Assembly: GCA_937897005.1 (NCBI GenBank)
Contig: CALCOQ010000320.1
Location: 1 to 12,272 of the forward strand
Length of the DNA stretch: 12,272 nucleotides
Source of the DNA: an uncultured euryarchaeote
GTDB taxonomy: Archaea > Thermoplasmatota > Poseidoniia > Poseidoniales > Poseidoniaceae
Direction of reading: 5' to 3'
The translations under genes and the position numbers were made by a program. Under the pieces are notes generated by a model. The model was not told the DNA's origin, did not search any database, and saw only the letters and a list, made by a program, of their open reading frames with translations. Within the stretch, counting starts at the first letter, position 1, and every line of letters starts with the position of its first letter. This document shows positions 5,985 to 12,272 of the stretch, piece after piece.

Positions 5985-6989
5985 TCAATTTATTGCAGTA
6001 TATTGGTCATCTGGCATGACATTTGCCAACTTCAAAGCACCCGATGCAACACTTTCGATAGGATTGTCCACGCACCAGACTCTAACATCACCGATGTCCG
6101 CTAATTGGTCTGCCACCATTTCAGCGATTCCTTCAATCATTGAACCGCCACCACTGAGAATGATGTTGTTGCGGAATTGAGGCTGATATTCGGGGTCTGC
6201 TGTAGCGATGATCGCCTTGATGGCACCAACAATATATGGGATCAACATTTCACAGCCTTCACGAATAATGTCTCCAACATCGACGACGTTCTTCTTACCT
6301 TCAACCGACAATTCCACCATACACTCCTCATCATTTCCACCAACATAGGAGAATTCTTCTTTCCACGCCCTGACCATATCTTTAGTCAATTGAGCACCAG
6401 TGTATTTTTTCTCGATCATGTCCATCAGTTGTAGGTCCAACCAATCACCCGCTTCAGCAACAGTGAATTCATCATCTTCATTCGGGAAAGTTCCATACAA
6501 TCTGGCAACATCTGTCGTTCCTGCGCCAACGTCAACAACCACGGCACCCATGTATTGGTCGTGATCGAAACCAGTGGCGAACGGCTCACTCACCACCATG
6601 ATTGCATTCACTTGTCCACGAAGGGTCGCAACCAGATTTGATTTGTCTGTGAATGTGATATGTGAAGGACTACAGATGACTCCGAACACCTCGTCATAGT
6701 CCTCAGGGTCAGCAACCTCAATCAAATGAGAAACGAAAGCCTTTGCAGCGGCAAGGTTTGCCTCATCGTCTTGAGCAACACCAGCAGCCATTGGACGGTA
6801 GATGTTACAAGCTAATTTCTTTGACAAGGCTTCTGCACCAAATAATACATCTTTTCCCAACATGTTTCGTGCAACAGGGTCTTTCGGTTTACCCACTACA
6901 GTTTCTATTGTTTGCATAGCACCAGCACTAGATGCAATTGTTGACTGGTAGGTTCCAAGGTCAATTCCGATGTATAATCTCTCGCCCAT
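5985..6989 (-). CDS. MamK-like actin-family ATPase
   Basis: This is a predicted ATP-dependent filament-forming protein of 334 residues. Actin-fold motifs are phosphate-1 IGIDLGTYQS (7-16), Glu135 in VSEPFATG, phosphate-2 VVVDVGAGTTD (150-160) and adenosine site IILSGGGSMIEGI (277-289). Beyond these generic sites it shares, by my memory of the bacterial magnetosome protein, MamK-like stretches: VVGKPKD (31-37), VVSEPF (132-137), GTFPNEDDEFTVAEAGDWLD (166-185 region), EEFSYVG (211-217), DPEYQ (265-269) and GALKLA (317-322). MreB, FtsA and crenactin differ there. Start 6989 is chosen because GAGGG lies 6 bases upstream; ATGs at 6995 and 7028 are less well placed. The next gene downstream is a coiled-coil protein. 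It probably builds an intracellular cytoskeletal filament; no magnetosome genes are visible. Actin family is firm, MamK subgroup likely. Confidence 0.85.
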   Translation of the reverse strand: MGERLYIGIDLGTYQSTIASSAGAMQTIETVVGKPKDPVARNMLGKDVLFGAEALSKKLACNIYRPMAAGVAQDDEANLAAAKAFVSHLIEVADPEDYDEVFGVICSPSHITFTDKSNLVATLRGQVNAIMVVSEPFATGFDHDQYMGAVVVDVGAGTTDVARLYGTFPNEDDEFTVAEAGDWLDLQLMDMIEKKYTGAQLTKDMVRAWKEEFSYVGGNDEECMVELSVEGKKNVVDVGDIIREGCEMLIPYIVGAIKAIIATADPEYQPQFRNNIILSGGGSMIEGIAEMVADQLADIGDVRVWCVDNPIESVASGALKLANVMPDDQYTAIN

Positions 6990-7004
6990 TTTCATCCCTC
7001 GCGT

Positions 7005-7014
7005 CGCCGCGGCG
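7005..7014. repeat. 10-bp GC palindrome CGCCGCGGCG upstream of actin gene
   Basis: This perfect palindrome lies 16-25 bp upstream of the actin start, in a locally GC-rich patch that contrasts with the surrounding sequence. It may be a regulator site or fold in the 5' leader just before the GAGGG ribosome site. It could be chance. Confidence 0.3.
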
Positions 7015-7084
7015 TGGTGGTGCCACACCTGAAGTGGTCTTCAAGGTTGAGTCGCGCCAATTGTACCAATCGTCAGTCATTTAA

Positions 7085-7094
7085 GGTGAAAAAC
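7085..7094 (-). terminator. possible oligo-T terminator of the protease gene
   Basis: Read on the minus strand, TTTTTC occurs about 9 bp after the protease stop. Archaeal transcription often ends at T-runs without a hairpin. A run of five is minimal, so this is a weak call. Confidence 0.25.
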
Positions 7095-7101
7095 TTTCCA
7101 G

Positions 7102-9948
7102 TCACCCATCGATTCTTCTTCTGTACAAGGCAACCAGAACAAGTACTGAAAGGGCATGAAGAATACTGAATCCAGGTACGCCATCCTCATTCATCTTTGC
7201 ATTCTCCTTTTCATCTATCTCGGATAGATTTTCATGCGAAGTTGGGTCGCTACCCCTATCCACTTCCTCTCCATCGGAGAGTCCGTCTCCATCCGAATCC
7301 CAATTCATTGGATTCGTCGAGAATAAATCTTCATCAATATCAGAGAGCCCATCTCCATCATCATCTAGGTCCATTGGATCACAAACACCATCACCATCAA
7401 AATCACTGGGAACATCTGAGTTATTCAGAGGGTCATCTTGACATGATATTTCATCAACATCGAACCATCCATCTCCATCATCATCAAGATCGAGAACATC
7501 CCCCACCCCATCAAAATCATTATCTGCCCATTCATCAGAATCAAGAGGAAAGACATCGATCTCATCCTCAACCCCATCTCCATCATCATCATCATCAACC
7601 AGATTACAGTCTCCATCTCCATCAGTATCCAATGGAAGCGAAAGAAGATTGGTTGAATTGGTCTGACATTCCTCTTCCAAGACATCAGACCAGCCATCTC
7701 CATCATCATCGGCATCATTCATGTTGCAGAGGCCATCTCCATCAGTATCTGTTGGGAGCGATAGTGAATCTGTTGAATTGGTCTGACATTCCTCTTCCAA
7801 GACATCAGACCATCCATCTCCATCATCATCGGCATCCAACTCATCAGGAACACCATCATCATCCGTATCCAACACCTCTTCAATTTGAATTGGCCAAGAA
7901 GCCCCTTTCACCGCAAGACCAAAGCCGAGCAAATCCCCATTCATCCCTAACATACCCGAGTTGTTTCCCACATTGACAAAACGCGCATCGACAGAGATTT
8001 TCACCCATGATGAATTTCCAAGTAATGTTTCAGACAACCGGATTCCCACCGTTGTTTCATTTCGCGCATCAAGTTGTTGTTCAGTAGCATATGTTGTGGA
8101 ATATCCATCCTCTCCGAAATCATCCCCATATACAATTTCTCCAGAAGGCAACTCCACTCGTAATTGTAGGTCATCGATCTGTGCAGGCTCTGGATTGGGA
8201 GACCACGATAACCGCACCTCAAGATCACTCCCCGTTCTCGACAGATTCCATGAATGCACATCCCCAGTCCCAAGAAACGGCCCCACAGCCCCATCCCCAT
8301 TCCAAGGGACATCCATTACGCGTTGTAGAGGTCGTTCATCATGTGTTGAAGAAAACACGCGTTCTTCGACATGTTGTTGCCATTCTTCCATCGCATAGGA
8401 ATCCCACACCCACACCTCACTGTTTGAGAGGTTGTCAAGATTCACCAATCTGGAAAGGTTAGTGCGCCCCCATCCCTGCACATTATCCGGTGCAATACTG
8501 GTATTTCCACGAGCATGCGATAATCCAGGCATAGGTTCAGCAGCAAGTGCCAACAATGCCCGTAACATAGACCCACTCGGGGTGAACCCCTCACTTTCAT
8601 TTGTGAAATAACCCCCTTCGACCAATTGTTGAATCACTGCAGCGAAGGATGCGGCTGCAGGAGTGGCCATTGATGAACCAGTACTCGTCCTGGTTCCATT
8701 ATTCCAAGATGTATGATTATCATCTGATTCTGCTGAAACAATCGAGGTGCCAGGGGCCATGATGTGAATTCCCCTCCGCCCATCATGAGTCTGTCCAACC
8801 GAAGCATAATTCCACAATCCATGTTCTTCAGTTTTCGTTGCAACACCAACCGCCACAACCGAACGAGCGTTTGCAGGCTCCATCATCTGCCCCGCATTGT
8901 TCCCCGGTGCAATGAATGCTACCGACCACGGAACTTCAGCTGCCCAAGCATCAAAATCATAACTTCGAGCAGTATATTCTGTAGTATCATCTCCCCATGA
9001 ATCGGAATGAATCACTGCGCCCTGAGTCAAGGCTTCCCAAAGTAACCAATCAACATCGGGCGGTATCCAGCCTTCTTCATTCACGATATCTTGTACCACC
9101 AGCCGCGATGCATGGCTCATTGAAGTCCCAGTGGCCATACTATCAGTATCGATGAATCGACATCCAAGAGTTCCCCCAACATGAGTACCATGCCTCCCAT
9201 CTTGGTGGCTTGAATAATCCCAATCATCCAGAGTTTCATTCAACAATACCACCTTTCGATGTTCAGGACCAGGAGTTCCAGTGGCGTTGGCATGAGGTAA
9301 AGAATATTGACGGAAACAAGCATGATCCCTATCCAATCCAGTATCGGCGTAAGCAATGACAACACCAGAGCCGTTCAATCCCAAGCCCCAAGCAGCAACA
9401 TAATCAGAATTACCAGAAGTCATGATACCAGCAGAGACATCATTTCTAGCAAAAGTCTTCAACACAGGTTCAATCCACAGTATTCCGGGAATGGCCAAGA
9501 CATCATACAGTTCAATTCCACCCCACTCTGCTACTATCCGCATTGGTAATGCAGAGCCCGCAGAGGGTCGAAACTCTATTTCAAGATTCAAACCAACCTC
9601 GGTCAACATCTGCACCACCTGTTCGACACCAGAATGGGGCAATCGTGGTTCTAACAATATTCGAACCTGCCCTGAAGGAAGCAATTTTTCTAACCCCGGG
9701 CGCCATTCAGCAGGCCCACCATCTTCTCCCCCCAGACCCCAGGCAAGAACAGAATGCGGGGATAATTGGCGTAAGGGTTCCAAACCCCTTGAACGCAAAC
9801 CATTCCAGTCCTCAACGCTCCAGATATCTTTGGATTCAACTATCACTTCACGCATCATCGGGAACTCACCAATGTCCCCATCCGCAATTCCTGTGAAAGG
9901 CAATAAAGCCATCAGCAGAACCAGCAATAGCGCTTTTCTGGATTTCAT
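7102..9948 (-). CDS. secreted subtilisin-like (S8) serine protease with Asp-rich calcium-type repeats and PGF-CTERM-like anchor
   Basis: This 948-residue exported protease begins with a signal peptide (MKSRKALLLVLLMALLPFTG). The S8 domain holds the catalytic triad: Asp202 in YADTGLD, His253 in GRHGTHVGG and Ser426 in TGSSMATP, with the oxyanion Asn350 in APGN. The region before Asp202 is probably a propeptide-like pro-domain. Residues of about 550-690 look like a beta-sandwich accessory domain with several N-glycosylation sequons. From about 694 to 900 come thrombospondin type-3-like repeats (DTDDDGVPDELDADDDGDGW and kin) likely to bind calcium; two copies are near-identical, each with EEECQTNST. 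The tail has a Glu/Lys-rich linker, VPGFS, a hydrophobic stretch and RRR, like PGF-CTERM signals processed by archaeosortase. It probably degrades extracellular protein at the cell surface. The ribosome site GGAAGTGAT supports the start at 9948. Confidence 0.93.
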   Translation of the reverse strand: MKSRKALLLVLLMALLPFTGIADGDIGEFPMMREVIVESKDIWSVEDWNGLRSRGLEPLRQLSPHSVLAWGLGGEDGGPAEWRPGLEKLLPSGQVRILLEPRLPHSGVEQVVQMLTEVGLNLEIEFRPSAGSALPMRIVAEWGGIELYDVLAIPGILWIEPVLKTFARNDVSAGIMTSGNSDYVAAWGLGLNGSGVVIAYADTGLDRDHACFRQYSLPHANATGTPGPEHRKVVLLNETLDDWDYSSHQDGRHGTHVGGTLGCRFIDTDSMATGTSMSHASRLVVQDIVNEEGWIPPDVDWLLWEALTQGAVIHSDSWGDDTTEYTARSYDFDAWAAEVPWSVAFIAPGNNAGQMMEPANARSVVAVGVATKTEEHGLWNYASVGQTHDGRRGIHIMAPGTSIVSAESDDNHTSWNNGTRTSTGSSMATPAAASFAAVIQQLVEGGYFTNESEGFTPSGSMLRALLALAAEPMPGLSHARGNTSIAPDNVQGWGRTNLSRLVNLDNLSNSEVWVWDSYAMEEWQQHVEERVFSSTHDERPLQRVMDVPWNGDGAVGPFLGTGDVHSWNLSRTGSDLEVRLSWSPNPEPAQIDDLQLRVELPSGEIVYGDDFGEDGYSTTYATEQQLDARNETTVGIRLSETLLGNSSWVKISVDARFVNVGNNSGMLGMNGDLLGFGLAVKGASWPIQIEEVLDTDDDGVPDELDADDDGDGWSDVLEEECQTNSTDSLSLPTDTDGDGLCNMNDADDDGDGWSDVLEEECQTNSTNLLSLPLDTDGDGDCNLVDDDDDGDGVEDEIDVFPLDSDEWADNDFDGVGDVLDLDDDGDGWFDVDEISCQDDPLNNSDVPSDFDGDGVCDPMDLDDDGDGLSDIDEDLFSTNPMNWDSDGDGLSDGEEVDRGSDPTSHENLSEIDEKENAKMNEDGVPGFSILHALSVLVLVALYRRRIDG
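7611..7850 (-). repeat. near-identical 120-bp tandem duplication in the protease gene
   Basis: Two adjacent units with an exact 120-bp period encode two 40-residue calcium-type repeats. A 41-bp block is identical at 7652-7692 and 7772-7812. One mismatch (7693/7813) is followed by a further 23-bp identity (7694-7716 and 7814-7836). Silent positions also match, pointing to recent duplication or gene conversion rather than only protein-level selection. Confidence 0.85.
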
Positions 9949-10049
9949 TCATCACTTCCGAGACACCCATCACACGTCAACACATCGCTTTTGAGGACAT
10001 CAATATACGCGCCAGCGCGTTTAAGGGCGATTCACAGGTCGCCGGCGCT
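9949..10049. promoter_or_regulatory. divergent promoter region, protease / eL20
   Basis: This 101-bp region separates divergent genes. For the eL20 gene a TATA-like AATATA at 10002-10007 lies about 43 bp before the start codon, leaving room for a short leader. Immediately after it comes the inverted repeat 10007-10020. A further GGCGA/TCGCC hairpin (10026-10043) lies in the expected leader. On the minus side, GGAAGTGAT close to 9948 serves the protease. Confidence 0.45.
10007..10020. repeat. inverted repeat ACGCGC-CA-GCGCGT abutting the TATA-like box
   Basis: Perfect 6-bp arms with a 2-bp spacer begin at the last base of the AATATA element upstream of eL20. The position suits a repressor site overlapping the transcription start zone. 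The GC-rich arms contrast with the AT-leaning flank. Confidence 0.45.
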
Positions 10050-10313
10050 ATGCAAGCATACCGAATCAAGGGAACCGCACCATTTGGAAAGCTCACCCAG
10101 GTATTTTCTCAAGACGTGGTTGCATCAGATGATGATGATGCCAAACACCGAGTTCTCTCCATCCTAGGGAGTCGGCACAAATTGAATCGCAATCAAATAA
10201 ACATTGAATCTTGTAAGAAGATTTCTCCAGACGCCTCCTTAGATCCACTGGTCATCAACCATTTCCGCGAACAAAATGTTGTTTCCGGTGCTGCAGATTC
10301 TGAAGAAGAATGA
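10050..10313 (+). CDS. rplX: large ribosomal subunit protein eL20 (LX / L18Ae)
   Basis: This is an archaeal/eukaryotic-type 50S protein of 87 residues, close to the normal archaeal LX length. The N-terminus MQAYRIKGTAPFGKLTQVFSQ matches the family pattern 'mkaFrvkGtf..g...q.F..evva'. It continues with DVVASDDDDAKHRVLSILGS, then RHKLNRNQINIES, the conserved 'lGSrHkvkR..I.I' core. The tail (about 60-87) is Glu/Ser-rich and more variable. It leads a plus-strand cluster with prefoldin alpha and ftsY, an arrangement widely kept in archaea. The start at 10050 gives the family N-terminus exactly. The symbol follows archaeal usage; rpl18a is also used. Confidence 0.92.
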   Translation: MQAYRIKGTAPFGKLTQVFSQDVVASDDDDAKHRVLSILGSRHKLNRNQINIESCKKISPDASLDPLVINHFREQNVVSGAADSEEE

Positions 10314-10332
10314 ATTCTTTCGGTGGGTTGAT

Positions 10333-10362
10333 GATACCCGCCCCTTCACAAGAGGGCGTATC
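10333..10362 (+). promoter_or_regulatory. leader hairpin covering the prefoldin ribosome site
   Basis: An RNA stem can form from GATA/TATC, CGCCC/GGGCG and CTT/AAG with small bulges and a CAC loop. It ends 2 bases before the prefoldin start codon. The only Shine-Dalgarno-like string, GAGGG (10352-10356), is partly within the right arm, so folding would hide it. This suggests translational control or a processing site between eL20 and prefoldin. Confidence 0.4.
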
Positions 10363-10364
10363 AC

Positions 10365-10892
10365 ATGACCGATAGAGCCGAATTACAGCGAATCAGCCGA
10401 CTGGTTGATGTCAATAGACAACGTTTGGAACAGGTCGAGCAACAAATCACCCAATTGGAAACGGTGAAGAATGAACATCTTGAAACCGAAGCATCACTGG
10501 GCGCTTTGAACAATTCCACAGATTCGATGATTCCTCTTGGCTCAGGCGTCCATCTTCCTGTGTCTGAACAAGGAAATGTAGTGGTTGATATCGGTTCAAA
10601 CATTTTTGCAGAAAGAACATTACCATCGGCAAAAGAAATTATCGCAAAGCGACAGGAAGACCTCCAATCAGTCATTGATGAATTGATCGAACAAAGGGAC
10701 GTGACTGAAGAAACGATCAAGGAATTGGTCAAGACATTTGAAGAATCAGCCAAAACCATGCCGGCAGAGAATATTGAACAGACCAGCAGCAACTCCTTGC
10801 CAGATTCACAGAATGACGAAGAAGAGAAGAAAGAAACTCACACATCCAAAAGAGGACGTGGCTTTGGCGGCGAATTGACTTTAGATGATTGA
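10365..10892 (+). CDS. pfdA: prefoldin alpha subunit
   Basis: This is a subunit of the hexameric prefoldin co-chaperone, which holds unfolded proteins in the cytosol for the thermosome. It has 175 residues. An N-terminal coiled-coil helix (about 1-45, RLVDVNRQRLEQVEQQITQL) is followed by the beta-hairpin core with the family signature MIPLGSGVHLP, NVVVDIG and FAERTLPSAKEI (about 55-90), and a second helix (about 90-130). It exceeds the usual ~140-150 residues by a charged C-terminal tail: an acidic DEEEKKE run, then KRGRGFGGELTLDD. It lies 51 bp after eL20 and 9 bp before ftsY, and probably belongs to one transcript. The identity is clear; a function for the tail is unknown. Confidence 0.9.
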   Translation: MTDRAELQRISRLVDVNRQRLEQVEQQITQLETVKNEHLETEASLGALNNSTDSMIPLGSGVHLPVSEQGNVVVDIGSNIFAERTLPSAKEIIAKRQEDLQSVIDELIEQRDVTEETIKELVKTFEESAKTMPAENIEQTSSNSLPDSQNDEEEKKETHTSKRGRGFGGELTLDD

Positions 10893-10897
10893 GGTGG
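10891..10897 (+). promoter_or_regulatory. Shine-Dalgarno site for ftsY
   Basis: GAGGTGG overlaps the prefoldin stop region and ends 4 bases before ATG 10902. It is close to the full anti-Shine-Dalgarno complement, supporting this start and coupled translation of prefoldin alpha and FtsY. Confidence 0.6.
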
Positions 10898-10901
10898 AAC
10901 G

Positions 10902-12272
10902 ATGGGTTTGTTCGATCGCTTCAAGAAGAAAGTGAAATCAGTCATCGATGAAACCGATATCGATGCGTTATCCGCTCCTGATGATAGTGAAGAAGCTCGC
11001 CAAGCCTTGGCCAGTAAAGAGACTGTAGATGAGATCGTGCCCGAACCAGAATCTGAACCACATGTTGAGGAGGAATGGGATGATATTGACGAGATATCCG
11101 AATCTGAATCAGAGGTTGATGATGAATGGGATGAGTGGGACGAAGAAATAGATACAGCACCTTTACCGGTGAACATCAGCAAAAAAGAACGCAAACGGCT
11201 TGAGAATCTGAAGAAGAGTGAAGAAAAAGCAGCCAATAAAACCACAAAGAAGGCCAAGAAAAGAGGTTTGAAAGAAGTCTCACGAGTGTCTGGTTCACAG
11301 GTCGACCTGCACATGATGCGTTCCACGACAGGCCGACAACTGGTCAGCGTCAAATCAGCCCCAAAGGGCTCGACGGGTGCAAAGGCTGTGGGAATGACAG
11401 AAGGTCGAGAAATCAAGATAGATCTTGGGGGCGGGGTCGTTGAAAGCGGTGGAAGAGTGATCAAGGATGGCGTTGCATTGGATGAACTCCTTGAAGAATT
11501 GGAATGGGCTTTGTTGGAAGCAGACATGAGCAGTGAAGCAACTTCCGAGGTATTGCGTGCATTGCGCGAGGAGTTGATAGGAAGTCGATTGAGGAAAGGA
11601 GCCGACCTATCAATGGTTGTCGAAGCCAGTTTGAAACGCACTCTTCATTCACTCCTCAAAGCTGATTACTGGGATTTCTTTGAGACGGTGGATTCACTGG
11701 TGAGGTCCGGAGACACTCCCGTGGTGATCATGATGGTAGGGGTTAATGGCACTGGGAAAACAACCACTGCAGCCAAGATCGCTTATAGATTGAAAGAACA
11801 AGGCAAGTCGGTCATTGCAGCAGCTGCAGATACCTTCAGAGCCGGAGCGATTGAACAATTGGAGACCCATTGTGACAGAATTGGGATTCGATGCATCTCC
11901 AGCCAACGAGGTGGTGATGCAGCAGCCATCGCTAGAGACGCTGTTGAGAGTGCAAAAGCGAAAGGAGCGGATATAGTCATCGTGGATACTGCAGGAAGGA
12001 TGCAGAACAAGATCAATTTAATGAATGAACTGAACAAGGTACATCGAGTCTGCCAACCACACCTTGTCCTATTTGTAGGCGATGCTCTTGCTGGAAACGA
12101 TGCGGTGGATCAAGCAGTGCAATTCCAGGAGATATTGAAATTCGATGGGGCCGTTCTTTCAAAAATGGATACTGATGCGAAAGGGGGGGCGGGTCTCTCC
12201 ATCTCCTTCTCTACAAGTCGTCCCATCGTACTTGCAGGAATTGGACAAGAATATGTGGATCTGATTCAATTC
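10902..12272 (+). CDS. ftsY: signal recognition particle receptor FtsY (3' end beyond window)
   Basis: FtsY is the GTPase that docks SRP-ribosome complexes at the membrane translocon. 457 residues are visible with no stop before the window edge. The N-terminus MGLFDRFKKKVKS is a short amphipathic basic segment. It is followed by a long acidic, Trp-containing region (about 45-85, EEEWDDIDE, DDEWDEWDEE) and a Lys-rich linker (93-121), the variable A-domain. The N-domain helices lie near 190-270. The G-domain has GVNGTGKTT (280-288), DTFRAGAIEQL (310-320), DTAGRM (362-367), SKMDTDAKGG (420-429) and GIGQEYVDL (446-454). The G4 element reads SKMD where TKxD is usual. Nearly all of the domain is present, so only a few codons should be missing. 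Ribosome site GAGGTGG precedes ATG 10902. Confidence 0.94.
   Translation, partial: MGLFDRFKKKVKSVIDETDIDALSAPDDSEEARQALASKETVDEIVPEPESEPHVEEEWDDIDEISESESEVDDEWDEWDEEIDTAPLPVNISKKERKRLENLKKSEEKAANKTTKKAKKRGLKEVSRVSGSQVDLHMMRSTTGRQLVSVKSAPKGSTGAKAVGMTEGREIKIDLGGGVVESGGRVIKDGVALDELLEELEWALLEADMSSEATSEVLRALREELIGSRLRKGADLSMVVEASLKRTLHSLLKADYWDFFETVDSLVRSGDTPVVIMMVGVNGTGKTTTAAKIAYRLKEQGKSVIAAAADTFRAGAIEQLETHCDRIGIRCISSQRGGDAAAIARDAVESAKAKGADIVIVDTAGRMQNKINLMNELNKVHRVCQPHLVLFVGDALAGNDAVDQAVQFQEILKFDGAVLSKMDTDAKGGAGLSISFSTSRPIVLAGIGQEYVDLIQF

Noticed and set aside
5355..6104. 249-codon Ser/Ala-rich plus-strand frame
   Set aside because: It lies antisense to the coiled-coil gene, runs past its start, has no recognisable domain, and its Ser-rich composition mirrors Glu/Arg/Leu codons of the real gene.
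7250..7860. CRISPR-like repeated CCATCTCCATCATCATC motif
   Set aside because: Spacing is irregular and the repeats are in-frame coding sequence for calcium-type DxDxDG repeats; there are no unique spacers.
7197..7976. 259-codon His/Pro-rich open frame on the plus strand
   Set aside because: It is the antisense of the Asp-rich calcium repeats of the protease (GAT/GAC read as ATC/CAT/CCA); the low-complexity His runs follow from that.
9422..9994. 190-codon plus-strand frame
   Set aside because: It is antisense to the protease N-terminal region and signal peptide, with no domain and no ribosome site.
10838..11641. 267-codon Ser-rich minus-strand frame
   Set aside because: It is antisense to the acidic and linker regions of FtsY; the Ser runs come from GAA/GAT codons read in reverse.

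Overview
The window looks archaeal. It carries a eukaryote/archaea-type large-subunit protein (eL20, LX/L18Ae family), prefoldin alpha, FtsY, and geranylgeranylglyceryl phosphate (GGGP) synthase for ether lipids. It also has a beta-CASP metallo-beta-lactamase ribonuclease and a secreted subtilase that ends in a PGF-CTERM-like archaeal sorting signal. The intermediate base composition, short intergenic gaps, acidic proteins and this gene mix best suit a marine planktonic euryarchaeon, such as Marine Group II/III (Poseidoniales and relatives). That placement is inference from gene content, not from a search.

Layout. Positions 1-151 (+) hold the C-terminal end of an ABC ATPase. It meets tail-to-tail, overlapping by 34 bp, a minus-strand cluster that reads beta-CASP RNase (2623-1310), Lys-rich zinc-ribbon protein (1264-953), TupA-like tungstate-binding lipoprotein (948-118). 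A roughly 295-bp divergent intergenic region (2624-2918) has AT-rich promoter-like sequence, a 10-bp palindrome and a 13-bp direct repeat. It leads into a plus-strand lipid cluster: two-cluster ferredoxin, an unusually short FAD protein of geranylgeranyl-reductase type, and GGGP synthase (2919-4609). This cluster converges on a minus-strand pair, a MamK-like actin (6989-5985) followed by a long coiled-coil protein (5887-4622). Next, also on the minus strand, is a 948-residue secreted S8 protease with an Asp-rich repeat region containing a near-identical 120-bp tandem duplication. Finally, a plus-strand unit of eL20, prefoldin alpha and ftsY runs off the right end; it serves translation, chaperoning and SRP-dependent membrane targeting.

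How the parts fit. The lipid cluster supplies an ether-lipid synthase beside a likely electron-donor ferredoxin and a flavoprotein, consistent with making and saturating isoprenoid chains. The actin and coiled-coil genes look like a cytoskeletal filament with a partner. FtsY and the secreted protease concern membrane targeting and export. The most unusual elements are the MamK-like actin with its coiled-coil neighbour, and the roughly half-length reductase-like flavoprotein between ferredoxin and GGGP synthase.
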